DNA of 64,000 nucleotides from Bedellia somnulentella (GCA_963576735.1 OY755197.1:6274501-6338500), one strand, 5' to 3'. Positions 31,682 to 43,003 are shown, numbered from the stretch's first letter. The notes: generated by a model from the sequence alone, not told the origin. Program-made: numbers and translations.

Positions 31682-31999
31682 GGCTACCTCTTTTAGGGAT
31701 TTATACATACATACATACATACATATACTCACGGCTATAAATCCCTAAAAGGGGTAGCCAGAGCCAAGGAATAAGAAATTTCTCAGCCACTTTTGGAAAC
31801 TTGTGTGGGGAAAAGATGGTAAAATAAAGGTTGTTGGTGATGGGTCTCCAACCGCATCACCCAAAAATCCCTTAAAAGCCCCCAATACCGTTAGTCGCCT
31901 CTTACGTACACCCACCGGAAGAAATGGGGTAGTGCTATTCTAAGCCGGCACTTCACAGCAAATTGGGATTTATAGCCGTGAGTATATGTATGTATGTAT
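31682..31999 (+). repeat. SINE1 3' end split by a reversed SINE1
   Basis: GGCTACCTCTTTTAGGGATT at 31682-31705 continues at 31975 with GCCGTGAGTATATGTATG. The break carries GGGATTTATA on both sides (31696-31705 and 31965-31974), the target duplication of the inserted copy. Confidence 0.88.
31706..31964 (-). repeat. SINE1 copy, nested insertion (subfamily A)
   Basis: Full length, (CATA)n tail to CACTTCACAGC. Flanked by a perfect 10-bp duplication GGGATTTATA within an oppositely oriented SINE1. Confidence 0.93.
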
Positions 32000-32617
32000 T
32001 TCCTCAAGTAGGATATAATTTCTGCGGATTAAAACTAAGCACTATAATACTCAAAAGTCCTTCAACACTTCCACGCTACGGAAGTGATCGATTATTTATC
32101 TAAAACAAAGATCTTGGTAACAATGACATAATAACTGTTTACCCGCATAGGCCACCCCTGTCGTGATAGTTCAAGGTTAAACGAGGGTAAGATGAAGTGT
32201 ATTTTGTTGTGCGCTTGCAATTTTAATGCCACACGCAATACGGATTTATCAATGAATTGAAAGAAAGGGATGTTAGTTTATTAATCAATATAAACTGAAT
32301 CCGTCGTGTAGCATATAATCATCACATAGCATCAGGAATAAATTTTAAAGAGGGCTGTGTCACTTTATGTGATATATTCTTCTGTGCAGGACATTAAAGG
32401 CACTGATTTCTTCTTACTTCTGTTAAATCATTGACTGTTGACTCAGCCCAACCTTCTCTCCACTGGTTCTGAAAATAATATTACATTTTTGTAACCTGCC
32501 CTACAGATTATCTACGTTTTGGTTTATGAGTCAATCCTTCGCCATTTTGAAAGTATACATTGTCACATAACTAGGTACAACTATACCCTCTAAGTTTACT
32601 TACGAAACTCGCTGTTC
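32000..32617. other. No gene or recognised repeat
   Basis: Unique-looking AT-rich sequence. Short frames only; I see no motif or exon-like run. Confidence 0.45.
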
Positions 32618-32735
32618 TTCATAAATGAACCACAAATATGACTAATAAAAAGACTCCAACTCAGGATTTGAACTCACGTCTCCTGAATGAGAAGCGATGG
32701 TGTTTCCGCTGAACTATCAAGGTAGCAGTAGATTA
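32618..32735 (-). repeat. SINE2 5' part (tRNA-like head)
   Basis: Read on -, a tRNA-like head with A-box TTGATAGTTCAGCGG and B-box GAGTTCAAATCCTGAG, followed by TGGAGTCTTTTTATTAGTC and the TTTGTGGTTCATTTATGA block that matches SINE2 after its head. 3' part missing. Confidence 0.75.
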
Positions 32736-32820
32736 TGGGTTAATTACTCTATCAATGAGAGGCCCTACCCCACTTTGCTGGTGATGAGCGTGAGCTTGAT
32801 ATGTATGAGCATTCATATTT

Positions 32821-33066
32821 TACATACATACATATACTCACGGCTATATTTCCATAGAAGGGGTAGCCAGAGCTAAGGTATTATAAATTCCTCAGCCACT
32901 TTTTGAAGTTGAGTGGGGAAAAGATGGTAAAACAAAGGTTTTTGGTGACGGGTCTCCAACCGCATCGCCCAAAAATCCAATAAAAAGCCCCAATACCCTT
33001 AGTCGCCTTTTACGACACCCGTGGGTAGAAAGGGGTAGCAACATTCTAAGCCGGCACTAGCGGCAT
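32821..33066 (-). repeat. SINE1 copy, full length (subfamily B)
   Basis: Tail TACATACATACATATACTCA, body AATCCAATAAAAAGCCCCAA and head CGACACCCGTGGGTAGAAAG, diagnostic of subfamily B. ATATTTTAC occurs on both sides and may be the target duplication. Confidence 0.92.
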
Positions 33067-33096
33067 GTATATTTTACTTTATACGTTTTCGAATAT

Positions 33097-33280
33097 TACA
33101 TACATATATACATACAGCTATACATCCCTAGACGGGGTTGCCAGAGCTTCACAATTTGATACTCATCAGCCTCTTTTGGGTCTTGAGGGGGCAAAATCAC
33201 TTTTAAAGCCCTGATAGCCTAAGCAACATCTAATGAACGAAGAAATGGGGTAGGGCTATTTTAAGCCGATACTCCACAGC
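33097..33280 (-). repeat. SINE1 copy with internal deletion
   Basis: Tail and head ends both present, but the B-box region is deleted (between CTTGAGGGGGCAAAATCACT and the head). Diverged. Confidence 0.82.
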
Positions 33281-33314
33281 TTTAGGTCGAATAGAACCAA
33301 CTGTATTAATCTTA

Positions 33315-33692
33315 ACCAAAGCAACCGTGATAGCCCAGTGGGTAGAACACTCGGTTATCGTGCAAACAACTAGTGTTCAAATCCTGGGTCGGGCCTACAC
33401 CAATTTGTCTTTTCTAAAAACATATGTGTGGGTAATTTATCATGGTTGTTAACGGTGAAGGAAAACATTGTGAGGAAACCCACATGGCTGAGTTGTACTT
33501 AGTCATGTGACAGTGTATTCGTACAAAACGGCGATAGGCCTGCCCCCTATCACGTGAATACACTGTCTAAGCAAAACATGGGTACCTTCTCTGGACACTT
33601 GATGGCACTGCCATGTGAGTTCAGAAGTATTGGTACCTCTGCCAACCCCTTCGGGGATATTCGGCGTGAACGTTTATGTTTATGTTATGTTA
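33315..33692 (+). repeat. SINE2 copy, full length with target duplication
   Basis: tRNA-like head: A-box TAGCCCAGTGGG at 33331, B-box GTTCAAATCC at 33375-33384. Body with CCTACACCAATTTGTCTTTT, CACATGGCTGAGTTGTACTT and CCAACCCCTTCGGGGATATT; ends in (TTATG)n. Perfect 13-bp duplication TGTATTAATCTTA at 33302-33314 and 33693-33705. Confidence 0.95.
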
Positions 33693-33705
33693 TGTATTAA
33701 TCTTA

Positions 33706-34034
33706 TTACAGAATATTTTTCACAGAATGCTAAATACGAAACAACTTACTTACCAATTTTCATTGTATACATTTTTTATATATATATACAATCTATCATG
33801 CTGTATATTAGAAAACATGCAAAATTTATCGGATGTCTGTCTGTCTGTCGCAATTAATTTCAATTATCATCCAAGAATAAATCACAGACGATGTTGTTGG
33901 ATGTTTTGCTCTACAAAGTGATTATTTATAGCATTAATTCAATAATTTGTTTACCGCGGAAACTTACATCTTGCTTATTTATTTATTGTCACTATTCGTA
34001 TCTGGCACGTTACATTCGTAAGAGCAAATGATTT
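33706..34034. other. No gene or recognised repeat
   Basis: AT-rich with TATATATATACA near 33780 and TGTCTGTCTGTC near 33835. Nothing else recognised. Confidence 0.4.
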
Positions 34035-36461
34035 TTATTTATTTTTTTATTTGTCACGAATTATAGTTTTTAGGTAGTGTCACCTAATGCAACTAAATTA
34101 CACATTTTATAATTTACAAGTTAACAATATAATTAATTAAATCAACTAGTTTACATTGCAACATAAATAATGCACAATGAGCATTGGGTGAAGTCAGTCA
34201 AAAAATATCCGAAAATATCAATTTGTTCCGCGATCTCACCGAGTGCCACAAACGCCCGAGTCAGCGGGGTTTCTTTAAAAGATTGGTACCTGCCACTGGC
34301 AAGGATATCATATTCCCCAACGCCGTCTTAGAGTTCTATTAGGGATTACTGTTTTAATCTGACTTTCAATAGTGCTATTTTTTACTGTACCTTATGTATA
34401 TACAATAAATAAGTGAATCAAAAGTTTTAAGTCTCTCCTTACTTCCAACGTGTTATACCCCACCATACCCAGAACGAATAAAGTGGGGTACATCAGCGGA
34501 TAGTAAGGGTTAAATCCGTATAATTTCATATATAAAAACCTAGTTAATTTATTTTGAATCTTCTCCAACATGTGAGGCGATATTTCTCCTCATGCGGAGC
34601 CCAGATGACTGCGTTGTATTCTAGCTTCGAACAAACAAATGAATTATACAAAGCTAAGCAGTGCGGAGCACAAATCCAAGTAAGCGAAAAGCACCCTTTC
34701 AGGATGTGAATTGCGAAACGTTTGAATTGCGACATCACCATCAACCGTATCAAAAACTTTTTTGAAGTCGAAGTAACATACGTCCACACTTTTACCTGAG
34801 TCTACCTGGCTCCAATTTCACCAACGCGACAAGTGTTACAATTGTAAATTCATCAAGATCACTGTTACTATCACTAGCGTCACTACTACTCGCATGGAGA
34901 GCCATTTTGAAATACGCGTGTATCAATCACGAAATACTACAATTGTCACGCAAATCCGACATGTGCTCAATCTCATGTCAAGATTCTACGACAATTCTAC
35001 AAATATGTCGACTAAAATAATAATTACTGTTTTACAACACAATTGTAATACATACAATTGTAGCAAAATGCCTGTCAAGTTTGTAAGCATTTCTATAGAA
35101 AATATTTCATAAAATTGTAATATGTCACAATTTGCTTGACAATTGTAGCTCGAAATATGTCACTGACAATTGTAGTCGTGGTGAAATTGGAGCCTGAGGT
35201 ACAACCGAGGTTGACAAGTTCAAAAGATTACTCGTTGTGCTGTAGCCTGGTCTGAAACCATGCTGACAATCTGATATCTGTACTGTACAAATACCTCCCG
35301 ATGTAAGTGTTGTTGGATGGCAGACTCGAAAACTTTCGCAAAAGCAGACAGTACGGCTATCAGGCGATAATCTTTCACGTCTGAACTGTTTTCGCCCTTC
35401 GGAACTGGGACCACACGTGTCAACTTCCACACTTCGGGGTACGATGCCTCCGCTAGGCATAAGTTAAAAATGTATCCGGGGGGCCCTTCAGTACCGCATG
35501 ACAGTCTCTCACCACGAATCCCGGAACTTGCTCCGGTCCGGCGGACGCCTTGGCGGGCAGCCGCGCCATCGCCGCGCGCACCTCAACCGGCCACAGCGCG
35601 GTGACGCGAGTCCGCCGCCATCGCGTCTGCAACGCTAAGACGTGCCGGATTTTTCGCGTACACCGACCTAAAATATTCTGCAAATGCTTTTGCAGCTTCC
35701 CTATTCGATAATGCAATCCCATTCCTACATATACTACTCATACTCAAACTTTTCTTTTTTGAATTTACAAAACTCTAAAATAACTTTGGATCTTTGGAAA
35801 GTAAAAATTGAACTTTATTTTCATAAGTTTTCCTTGCTATGCCTAAATCTTATTTAATTTTCGCTCGCAGAGTAGAAAATTTATCATAATCACAACGCGA
35901 ACCGGTAATTTTATACCGTTTATGCAATAAGGCTTTTTCCGCAATGACGCGTTTTAACTCAGGTGAATATGCAGCCTGTATAACGCTTTTTCTGTGGTAC
36001 ACAGTCATCTAGTATTTTACTTAACTGTTCATAAACATAACTCAATGCATCATTTGAATTGTGAATAACGTAGAGGTCTGTCCAGTCAGTCAATAAAAAC
36101 GTACTATACATTATTGTATATCCTTATGGAAAAATCTGCTTTTCTAAAGTTCCATTTTCGTTCCGAATCGTCCCCAGTAGAAGAAGCGAGCGACTAGAAA
36201 GCGACTCATCGCTGCCAACACCACCGGTCTCTTTGTGGTTGCGGAACGGACACAACGTCACTTCCAACGGCGGATGGTGTGCGTCTACACTCACCAATGG
36301 CTCGCGAGACAACTCCACACCCACACATATACCCACCCCTGCACACAAAACTAAGTCTAGACAGCGGTCATTCTTATTCTTAATAGTATTTTCCTGACTG
36401 ACTCCACAAAATGATAAAAAGTTCATAGTATATTTAGACAGGCTCAAATTCAAACTTTGTA
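34035..36461 (-). mobile_element. CR1/Jockey-like LINE, second copy, 5' truncated
   Basis: Same family as 19786-23741. Read on -, ORF2 pieces include CGVSQENT/LDLVL/HHPPL endonuclease sequence (36124-36440), RT finger sequence VGP-like PAKASAGPEQVPGFVV (35500-35570), WKLTRVVPVPKG (35400), QHGFRPGYSTTSNL (35210-35265) and the C-terminal WAPHEEKYRL...YYPLMYPTLF block (34460-34640). Much of the palm, including the catalytic box, is deleted. Many frameshifts. A MITE sits at 34808-35194. Confidence 0.88.
34808..35194. mobile_element. 387-bp MITE with GGCTCCAATTTCACCA ends
   Basis: Ends GGCTCCAATTTCACCAACG and, reversed, GGCTCCAATTTCACCACG. The interior is rich in the palindrome ACAATTGT. Comparison with the other LINE copy (CTACCTGAGG near 21080) shows the empty site. 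Very short or no target duplication. Confidence 0.85.
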
Positions 36462-36800
36462 GACGTATATCCCCAATGCTGGCAGAGGTACTAATACTTC
36501 TGAACACCACGTGACAATTTCACCTGGTGTTGAGAATACCCACGTTTTTCTTGGACAGTGTACTCACGTGATAGGGGACAGGTCTATTGCCGATATGTAC
36601 GAATGTATCTATACTATCACATGACAAAGTGCAACTTAGCCATTTAATTTTTTTTCTTACAGTTCACAACCATGATGAATTAACCACACATATGACTTCA
36701 GAAAAGACACATTGGTGTAGGCCCGTCCCGGATTATGAACCCTCGTCATCTGCACAATAAGTAGTATTGTGCTACCACTGAGCTATCGCGATTAGAAAGG
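36462..36800 (-). repeat. SINE2 copy
   Basis: Starts with reversed 3' sequence GACGTATATCCCCAATGCTG and ends with a tRNA-like head (GCTACCACTGAGCTATCGCG on +, A-box reversed near 36770-36790). It abuts the truncated LINE at 36461. The tail repeats are missing. Confidence 0.88.
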
Positions 36801-36837
36801 CAAAACTCTTAATGTTTAAAATTTTGTAAGAGAAACT

Positions 36838-37016
36838 ATTGTGATGAAACCCACTTGGCTGAGCTGTACTTAGTCATGTAACGGTGTATTCGTACAAAGT
36901 GGCTATATGCATCAAGTGATCGCACTGTCCTAGCATAATGAACCACACAACCAGGTAACATTAAAGTCACGTGATGTTTAGAAGTAAATAGTACGTTCGG
37001 GAATAAACGTAAATGT
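36838..37016 (+). repeat. SINE2 fragment
   Basis: Middle and 3' part: GATGAAACCCACTTGGCTGA, TTAGTCATGTAACGGTGTAT, ending near GGGAATAAACGTAAATG. Confidence 0.75.
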
Positions 37017-37039
37017 TTGAAAAAATCACTCTTATAAAG

Positions 37040-37622
37040 AACTATGGGATTTTTACGACGTGCTCGAATCCATGGAAATCCTAGAAGAAGTAGGGTGCTA
37101 ACTGATAAAATACGAAGGGTTGAGTAACTTAAATGGCAATGGGCAGGGCACATTGCAGTGCAGAGCTGACAGCCAATTGGGTGCAAGGTATTTTATATAA
37201 ATAATTTAATAGAAAGGTGGTGGTGTATCAATCAACGCAGTGTAGGTGGGCATCGCAGTGTAAACTGAAAATTTGGCCAAAGCCGCCGGAAATAAATGGA
37301 TGTAGGCAGCTACGGACAGGTGGGTATGATCATTTTTGGCACGTTCATTGTGTGCAGATGTCGTAATGTTCTAACTTTTGCAGAACTCAATTCCGTAGAT
37401 TTTAGGCAAGTATAGTATTACTTGACCGGATGACGCAGTGTGGGTAGGCCTCGCACAAGGTGTACAGACAACTTGGTCAAAGTCGCGGGAAGCCGATATA
37501 TGAGGGCAGCACAGGACCGGTCGTTGTGGAGATCTTTTGGGGAGGCCTATGTCTTGCAGTGTCGTCTATTAGCTGATCATGATGATAGTATTAGTTCATC
37601 AGATCAAATTTCATTTGTCTAG
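37040..37622 (+). pseudogene. LINE ORF2 C-terminal remnants, two pieces
   Basis: 37065-37320 and 37430-37622 encode overlapping versions of a C-terminal tract common in insect endonuclease-reverse transcriptase LINEs: LKWQWAGHIA, then SVG-RPRTRCTDNLVKVAGSRY-MRAAQDRSLWRSFGEAY. The second piece is an open frame from 37440; the first has stops. They are probably two truncated copies of one family, distinct from the RTE-like fragments elsewhere here. Confidence 0.72.
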
Positions 37623-37995
37623 CTATAAGCTGTCACGGTTCATTAGTCCTAGTTTTACCTTAATGTTACGAAATCCTTCTTGCAAAATTTGTCCCGTAGA
37701 ACAAATGGCAACGGGCTACATTCAATCGGTATCGCAACAAAATAAATCGGTCACTTGACATTTAAAACAGAACTGAGGATAAATCTGTTATCTTAAATTG
37801 CTTGATAATTTCGACCTCGCACCAAATTTGGCAATGTCTAGTGCAGGGATTGCAACCAATGAAATGGGTCAATTTGTCAATCGTATCAGTATTGATGACC
37901 TAGTCTGCTTTATTGCCGGGTTCAAATCGGTGAAAGAATGAATTGCTGTGTAGTTTTCACTTATAGATAAGAATTTACTCTTTCAATACTGTAAG

Positions 37996-38140
37996 GAACG
38001 GCGATAGGCCTGCCCCCTATCACGTGATTACACCAAAACGTGGGTACTTTGAAGACCAGGTGACGATGTCACGTGATGTACAGAAGTATTAGTACCTCTG
38101 TCAATCTCTTCGGTGATATACAGCGTGGAGATTTGAGATC
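37996..38140 (+). repeat. SINE2 fragment, 3' part
   Basis: GGCGATAGGCCTGCCCCCTA through CAGAAGTATTAGTACCTCTG to TCTTCGGTGATATACAGCGT. Confidence 0.8.
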
Positions 38141-38220
38141 GAGTTATTGTAAGAACAATATAAAGTTTTTGAGCTGTATGGACACATGAGCAAACGTCTC
38201 TCTTACTCACACAACGTTTT

Positions 38221-38553
38221 CTTACTCTGACATGTCCAACATCGCGGTATTAGAGTGTTTAATTTCCAAAGGCAAATAAATATACACCGTGATTGCTTTG
38301 TGGGTAGACCTAGTGCCTAACGTTCGTTCTAGAGAGGTGTGGGATCAAAACTCGAAGAAGGCTTTCCAAAATCATATGCCTGGTTAATTTGTGATGATTG
38401 ATAAAGGGGGAAAACATCGTGAGGAAACTGAGGCTGAGTTGTACTTAGTCATGTGACAGTGTATTCGTACGTAATAGGGGGCGGGCCTATCGCAAATCAC
38501 TGGAAACTGTCTAAGCCAAACGTGACTCTACCAACCCCTTCGGGGATATTAAG
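38221..38553 (+). repeat. SINE2 variant, long-head form
   Basis: Begins CTTACTCTGACATGTCCAAC, has a tRNA-like head (A-box TTGCTTTGTGGG, B-box GGGATCAAAACTC) and a shortened 3' part. About 95% identical by eye to 43188-43524 over the whole length including the sequence before the head. Confidence 0.85.
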
Positions 38554-38834
38554 CGTGAACGTTTGAGTTTTAAGAAAAAATACATCAATCAAACAAAATT
38601 ATTTTTCAAAATATTGTATGAGTTTGAGATTCAATAAGTTTCTGGAACCTTATCTAACAGACATTGTGACACTTCTATCATTAACTAGAAGATTATTCAT
38701 AAGTTGCACTTCAATAACGCTATTCATCCATAACAGAAATGTATTGTGTCTGTTGTACAATATTCTAGATTCTAATGTCTAGGTCAACTGCTCGTTGGCT
38801 ACCCATCACCAAGGTCATCTATTTTCATACTCTA

Positions 38835-39070
38835 TACATACATATACTCACGGCTATAAAGCCGTAACAGGGGTAGCCACTGCTTCGGAACAAAAAATCC
38901 TCAGCTAATCTTGGAAGTTGAGTGAGGAAAAGATTTTAATATAAACCAGCTGTTTTTGGGTCTCCTAGCGACCAACAATCCTTAAAAAGCCCCAAATACA
39001 ATTAGTCGCTTCTTACGAACACACACTGGTAGAAATGGGGTAGAGCTGTTCTAATAGACTCTAGACAGCT
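38835..39070 (-). repeat. SINE1 copy, diverged
   Basis: Tail TACATACATATACTCACGG to head AGACTCTAGACAGC. The B-box region has decayed (GTCTCCTAGCGACC on +). Confidence 0.85.
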
Positions 39071-39092
39071 ATATAATGTGCAATTACAAATC

Positions 39093-39203
39093 CATACTTA
39101 TACTCACGGCCATAAATCCCAAAAAGGTGCAGCTAGAGTTTTAGAGCTAGAAACCCCTCAGACACATTTGGAAGTTGATAGGGGACAAGATTGTAGAAAT
39201 AAC
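39093..39203 (-). repeat. SINE1 tail-side fragment
   Basis: CATACTTATACTCACGGCCA to GATTGTAGAAATAACAT, cut by the next copy. Confidence 0.8.
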
Positions 39204-39446
39204 ATAACATATACTCACGGCTATAAATCCCTTGAAGGGGTAGCCAGAGCTAGGGAATTAGAAATTCCTCAGCCACGTTAGGAAAGTTGAGTGGGGAAAA
39301 GATGGTAAAATAAAGGTTGTTGGTGATGGGTCTCCAACCGCATCGCCCAAAAATCCCTTAAAAGCCCCAATACCGTTAGTCGCCTCTTACGTACACCCAC
39401 CGGAAGAAATGGGGTAGTGCTATTCTAAGCCGACACTACACAGCAA
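39204..39446 (-). repeat. SINE1 copy, full length (subfamily A)
   Basis: Near-consensus copy; B-box reads GGTCTCCAACC on + near 39328. Short tail (ACATAACATATACTC). Head TACGTACACCCACCGGAAGA. Confidence 0.93.
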
Positions 39447-39723
39447 ATAACTGTTCGAATAAATCAAAGACCCTCTCAAAACTGCCTCCTGCCAACACTC
39501 ACTGCATCAGAATTGAACGAAATGAGTTCCGTTTACGGTCGAAAACCTCCAAAGAATGAAATAATTGGTTCTGCAATAACCCCGAGGTCAAATATCTTGT
39601 GCGAAACATCGCCACTGGTTTCCTTCTCGTGTTTAGTTGACCTTCGTGAACCCCAGGTCTATTTGGGACTTTGAGGTCATAAAGTTAGAGGTCCTGTAAG
39701 ACGCTTACATAGTTTTGTGGGTT

Positions 39724-39897
39724 AGGCTTTATTTCCTTATTTTTGGGCGATGTGGTTGGAGACCCGTTACCAAAAACATTTATTATTACAATCTTTTCCC
39801 TAATCAACTTCCAAAAAAGGCTGAGGAATTTCTCATTCCAAAGCTCTGGCTACCCCGTTAAGGGATTTATAGCCGTGAGTATATGTATGTATGTATG
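39724..39897 (+). repeat. SINE1 copy, 5' truncated (subfamily C)
   Basis: Starts GGCTTTATTTCC, includes GGCGATGTGGTTGGAGACC and CTGGCTACCCCGTTAAGGG, ends in (TATG)n. Confidence 0.9.
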
Positions 39898-39914
39898 TTT
39901 CCTGATTGTTGTAA

Positions 39915-40123
39915 AGCCGTGTAGTGCCGGCTTAGAATGTCGCTACCCCTTTCTACCCAAGGGTGTCGTAAGAGGCGACTAAGGGTATTGGGCGATGCGG
40001 TTGGAGACCCATCACCAAAAACCTTTATTTTTACCATCTTTTCCCCACTCAAAAGTGGCTGAGGAATTAATAATTCCTTAGCTCTGGCTACCCCTTCTAG
40101 GGAAATATATGTATGTATGTATG
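39915..40123 (+). repeat. SINE1 copy with 17-bp target duplication
   Basis: Subfamily B, head AGCCGTGTAGTGCCGGCTTA and tail (TATG)n. TTTCCTGATTGTTGTAA is present at 39898-39914 and 40124-40140, which fixes both ends of the family: the first base is in AGCCGTGTAGTG and the last in the TATG repeats. Small deletions inside. Confidence 0.95.
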
Positions 40124-40517
40124 TTTCCTGATTGTTGTAAGAAATGGCTTTTTAGCTTTGTAAGTGATTTTTCGCGATGTGACTGGAGAGGAACACCAAG
40201 TGTCTTTTGTTTTACAACGTTTCCCTTAATTTTGAGAATTGTGGGGCTTTTTATTGTTCTAACAGCGAATAGAATAATCGTTTTCCACTCCTAAAAATCC
40301 ATAGTCACCAGACTTATATTCTTTATTATGGAGAAACGTTTGCTGGCTACTCGGTCCTCGATCGGTATTGTATAAAACTTGAACTCTACATTTCTTCCTC
40401 TAGAGAGAAGTTAACCCCTCTTGCTCTTGATAAACTTCAGAAGTGATTGGTACTTGAATATACCCGGCGTTTAAGTTATACTTATTAGGGCTAAATCGGC
40501 TCTTTGGAATAATCGTA

Positions 40518-40850
40518 AGCAACCGTGATAGCTCAATGGGTAGAACACCGGTTATCGTACAAACGACTAGTGTTCAAATCCCGGGTCGGGGCTACACCAA
40601 TTTGTCTTTTCTAAAGACATATGTGACCTGGCTGAGTTGTACTTAGTCATGTGACAGTGTATTCATACAAAACGTCGATAAGCCTGCCCCCTATCACGTG
40701 AGTACACTGTCCATGCAAAACGTGGGTACTCTGAACACCAGGTGACTTCTGAACATCACGTGACTTTGTCACCTGGTGTTCAGAAGTATTAGTACCTCTG
40801 CCAACCCCTTCGGGGATATTCGGCGTTCACGTTTATGTTATGTTATGTTA
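40518..40850 (+). repeat. SINE2 copy with target duplication
   Basis: A-box TAGCTCAATGGG, B-box GTTCAAATCCCG. Internal deletion after ACATATGTG. Ends in (TTATG)n. TGGAATAATCGTA (40505-40517) and TGGAATATTCGTA (40851-40863) flank it. Confidence 0.93.
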
Positions 40851-41379
40851 TGGAATATTCGTATAACTTAGATTCAGCTTTTAACGACAATGATTTTTTG
40901 GTAAACTAGTTTTATGACAGACATTTTATACAATAAAATACGGCAAAAATATCATAATCCTGCAGAAAAAAACATTGCAATAAAAAAAATGAAAATTGGA
41001 AGTTCAAAGGTAAAAAATAGATGGATGGTTAATTAAAGATTTTTGTACAGCTCATCGCACAACCCCCTCTATAGTCAACGATATACGAGCAAAAGTATGG
41101 TAGTGCTATCCTAAGCCGACAAACCACAAGTCTCTATCCCAAATAAAATCCAACCTAACCGAGGATCTAACCCGCGACTATTAGATGTAATGCCATCCAT
41201 CTGCCCCTGCACTTAGATTTTATTATTCATTGTGGAGTGTCAAACTTCTATGAGAAATGTCCGTTGAATGGACTTAAACGAACTCTTACGACTAAGGTCA
41301 CTAGAAGACACTGATTAGGGTTGACGCGGTGAACGAAATCTGTGCACCTATTAGTAATTTTGTCTGCTTTAGAACTTGA

Positions 41380-42046
41380 ACGTTTACGACGTATATACCC
41401 GAAGGGGTTGGCGGAGGTACTAAGTCTTTTCAGTGTCAATACTTTCACGTGACATTGTCACCTGAAAGGCAAGCACGAGCGCTATTTTATGATAACGGTT
41501 AGAATGAGATACGATTAGAGGCAGCATACGATACTAAGTAAGTGCGTAATAGATGGCTGCTTTATCCCACGCGATAACTAGTTTAAACACGGCTCATGCT
41601 TGCTCTGCAGAAGGACAAGCACGAGCGCTATTTTATCGACACGATAACGGTTAGAATGAGATGGCAGTATACGATACTAAGTAAGTGCGTAATAGATGGC
41701 TGCTTTATCCCACGCGATAACTAGTTTAAACAGGGCTCATGCTTGCTCTGCAGAAGGACAAGCACGAGCGCTATTTTATCGACACGATAACGGTTAGAAT
41801 GAGATGGCAGTATACGATACTAAGTAAGTGCGTAAGAGATGGCTGCTTTATCCCACGCGATAACTAGTTTAAACACGGCTCGTACTAGCCGGGCAGGTGT
41901 TCAGAAAAGCCACGTTTTACTTTAACTCATAATACTCACGCAATAGGGGGCATGCCTCTCGCCGTTTTTGTACGAATGCACTGTCACATGACAAAATACA
42001 ACTTAGTTATGTGGGTTTCCTCACGATGTTTTAGTTCACTGTTTTC
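41380..42046 (-). repeat. SINE2 copy split by a MITE array
   Basis: 3' part at 41380-41466 (GAACGTTTACGACGTATATA...CATTGTCACCTG) and middle part at 41896-42046 (GGTGTTCAGAAAAGCC...TTTCCTCACGATGTTTTAG). The break lies in CACCTGGTGTTCAG. The tRNA-like head is missing. Confidence 0.85.
41467..41893 (+). mobile_element. Three tandem copies of the GGGCAAGCACGAGC MITE
   Basis: Units start at 41467, 41613 and 41756, period 143 bp, each with the ACAAGCACGAGC start, ATAACGGTTAGAATGAGAT core and GCTCATGCTTGC-type end. Neighbouring units are joined by TCTGCAGAAG. The first unit has a rearranged core. The single relative with clean TA ends is at 17699-17834. Confidence 0.9.
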
Positions 42047-42084
42047 CATTTGTCCGATAGAATTAAAATTTATAGTGCCAGTGT

Positions 42085-42140
42085 GGAAGGTAATGCCTGT
42101 AGAGGACAACCACGGATGACACGTTTAGATTAAATAGATA
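42085..42140 (+). repeat. RTE-like LINE remnant
   Basis: CCAGTGTGGAAGGTAATGCC then TGTAGAGGACAACCACGGAT match the GRPRR region of 11640-11700. Only about 55 bp. Confidence 0.6.
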
Positions 42141-42166
42141 GGCTTATTTGCTTATTCTAATAAAAT

Positions 42167-42379
42167 GTAGTGTCGGCTTAGAATAGCACTACCCCAATTC
42201 TTCCGGCGGGTGTACGTAAGAGGCGACTAACGGTATTGGGGGCTTTAAAGGGATTTTTGGGGGATGCGGTGTGAGACCCATCACCAACACCCTTTATTTT
42301 ACCATCTTTTCCCTACTTAACTTTCCAAAAGTGGCTGAGGAATTTCTGATTCCTAAGCTCTGGCTCTGGTTATGTATGT
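42167..42379 (+). repeat. SINE1 copy (subfamily A)
   Basis: Head TGTAGTGTCGGCTTAGAATA; altered B-box (GGTGTGAGACC); 3' end shortened. AATAAAAT flanks both sides (42159-42166, 42380-42387). Confidence 0.9.
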
Positions 42380-42762
42380 AATAAAATTTGATAGTGAGGT
42401 ATTGTCAGTGCTAAGATACGACTACCTTTCGAACTGTTGGCTCAATAATTTTATTTAATAGGTTACTGTTAGGATAATATTACACTTTAAAAAACTTTAT
42501 TCCGGTTGAGTTTTTATTGTCATTTAAATTCCTTTAGTTCAGAGACTTATTTTTGTATTCACACTAAAATAACGGATAGATTTTTATATTACTACCAATC
42601 ACATGGAAAGAGCCAAATGAAAACCCAGGGTTTGGTCGACTTTAGCACCTACCATTAATTAATTACCATTAATTATTACCATTAAGTAATCTAATTCCAT
42701 AAGGTAAAAATTTCATTGTACGTAGAAGTTTGAGGCATTGTTGATATTGTTTAGAAAAGCAA

Positions 42763-43003
42763 TACATACATATACTCACGGCGATAATTCCCTATAAGGG
42801 GTAGCCAGAGCCAAGGAATTATAAATTCCTCAGCCACTTTTGGAAGTTGAGTGGGGAAAAGGCGGTAAAATAAAGGTTTTTGGTGATGGGTCTCCAACCG
42901 CATCGCCCAAAAATCCAATAAAAAGTCCCAGTACCCTTAGTCGCCTCTTACGACACCCGTGGGTAGAAAGGGGTAGCGACATTCTAAGCCGGCACTACAC
43001 AGC
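42763..43003 (-). repeat. SINE1 copy flanked by ~77 bp duplication
   Basis: Subfamily B, full length. The sequence 42688-42764 before it is repeated at 43005-43082 after it with a few mismatches and a longer T run. Confidence 0.92.
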
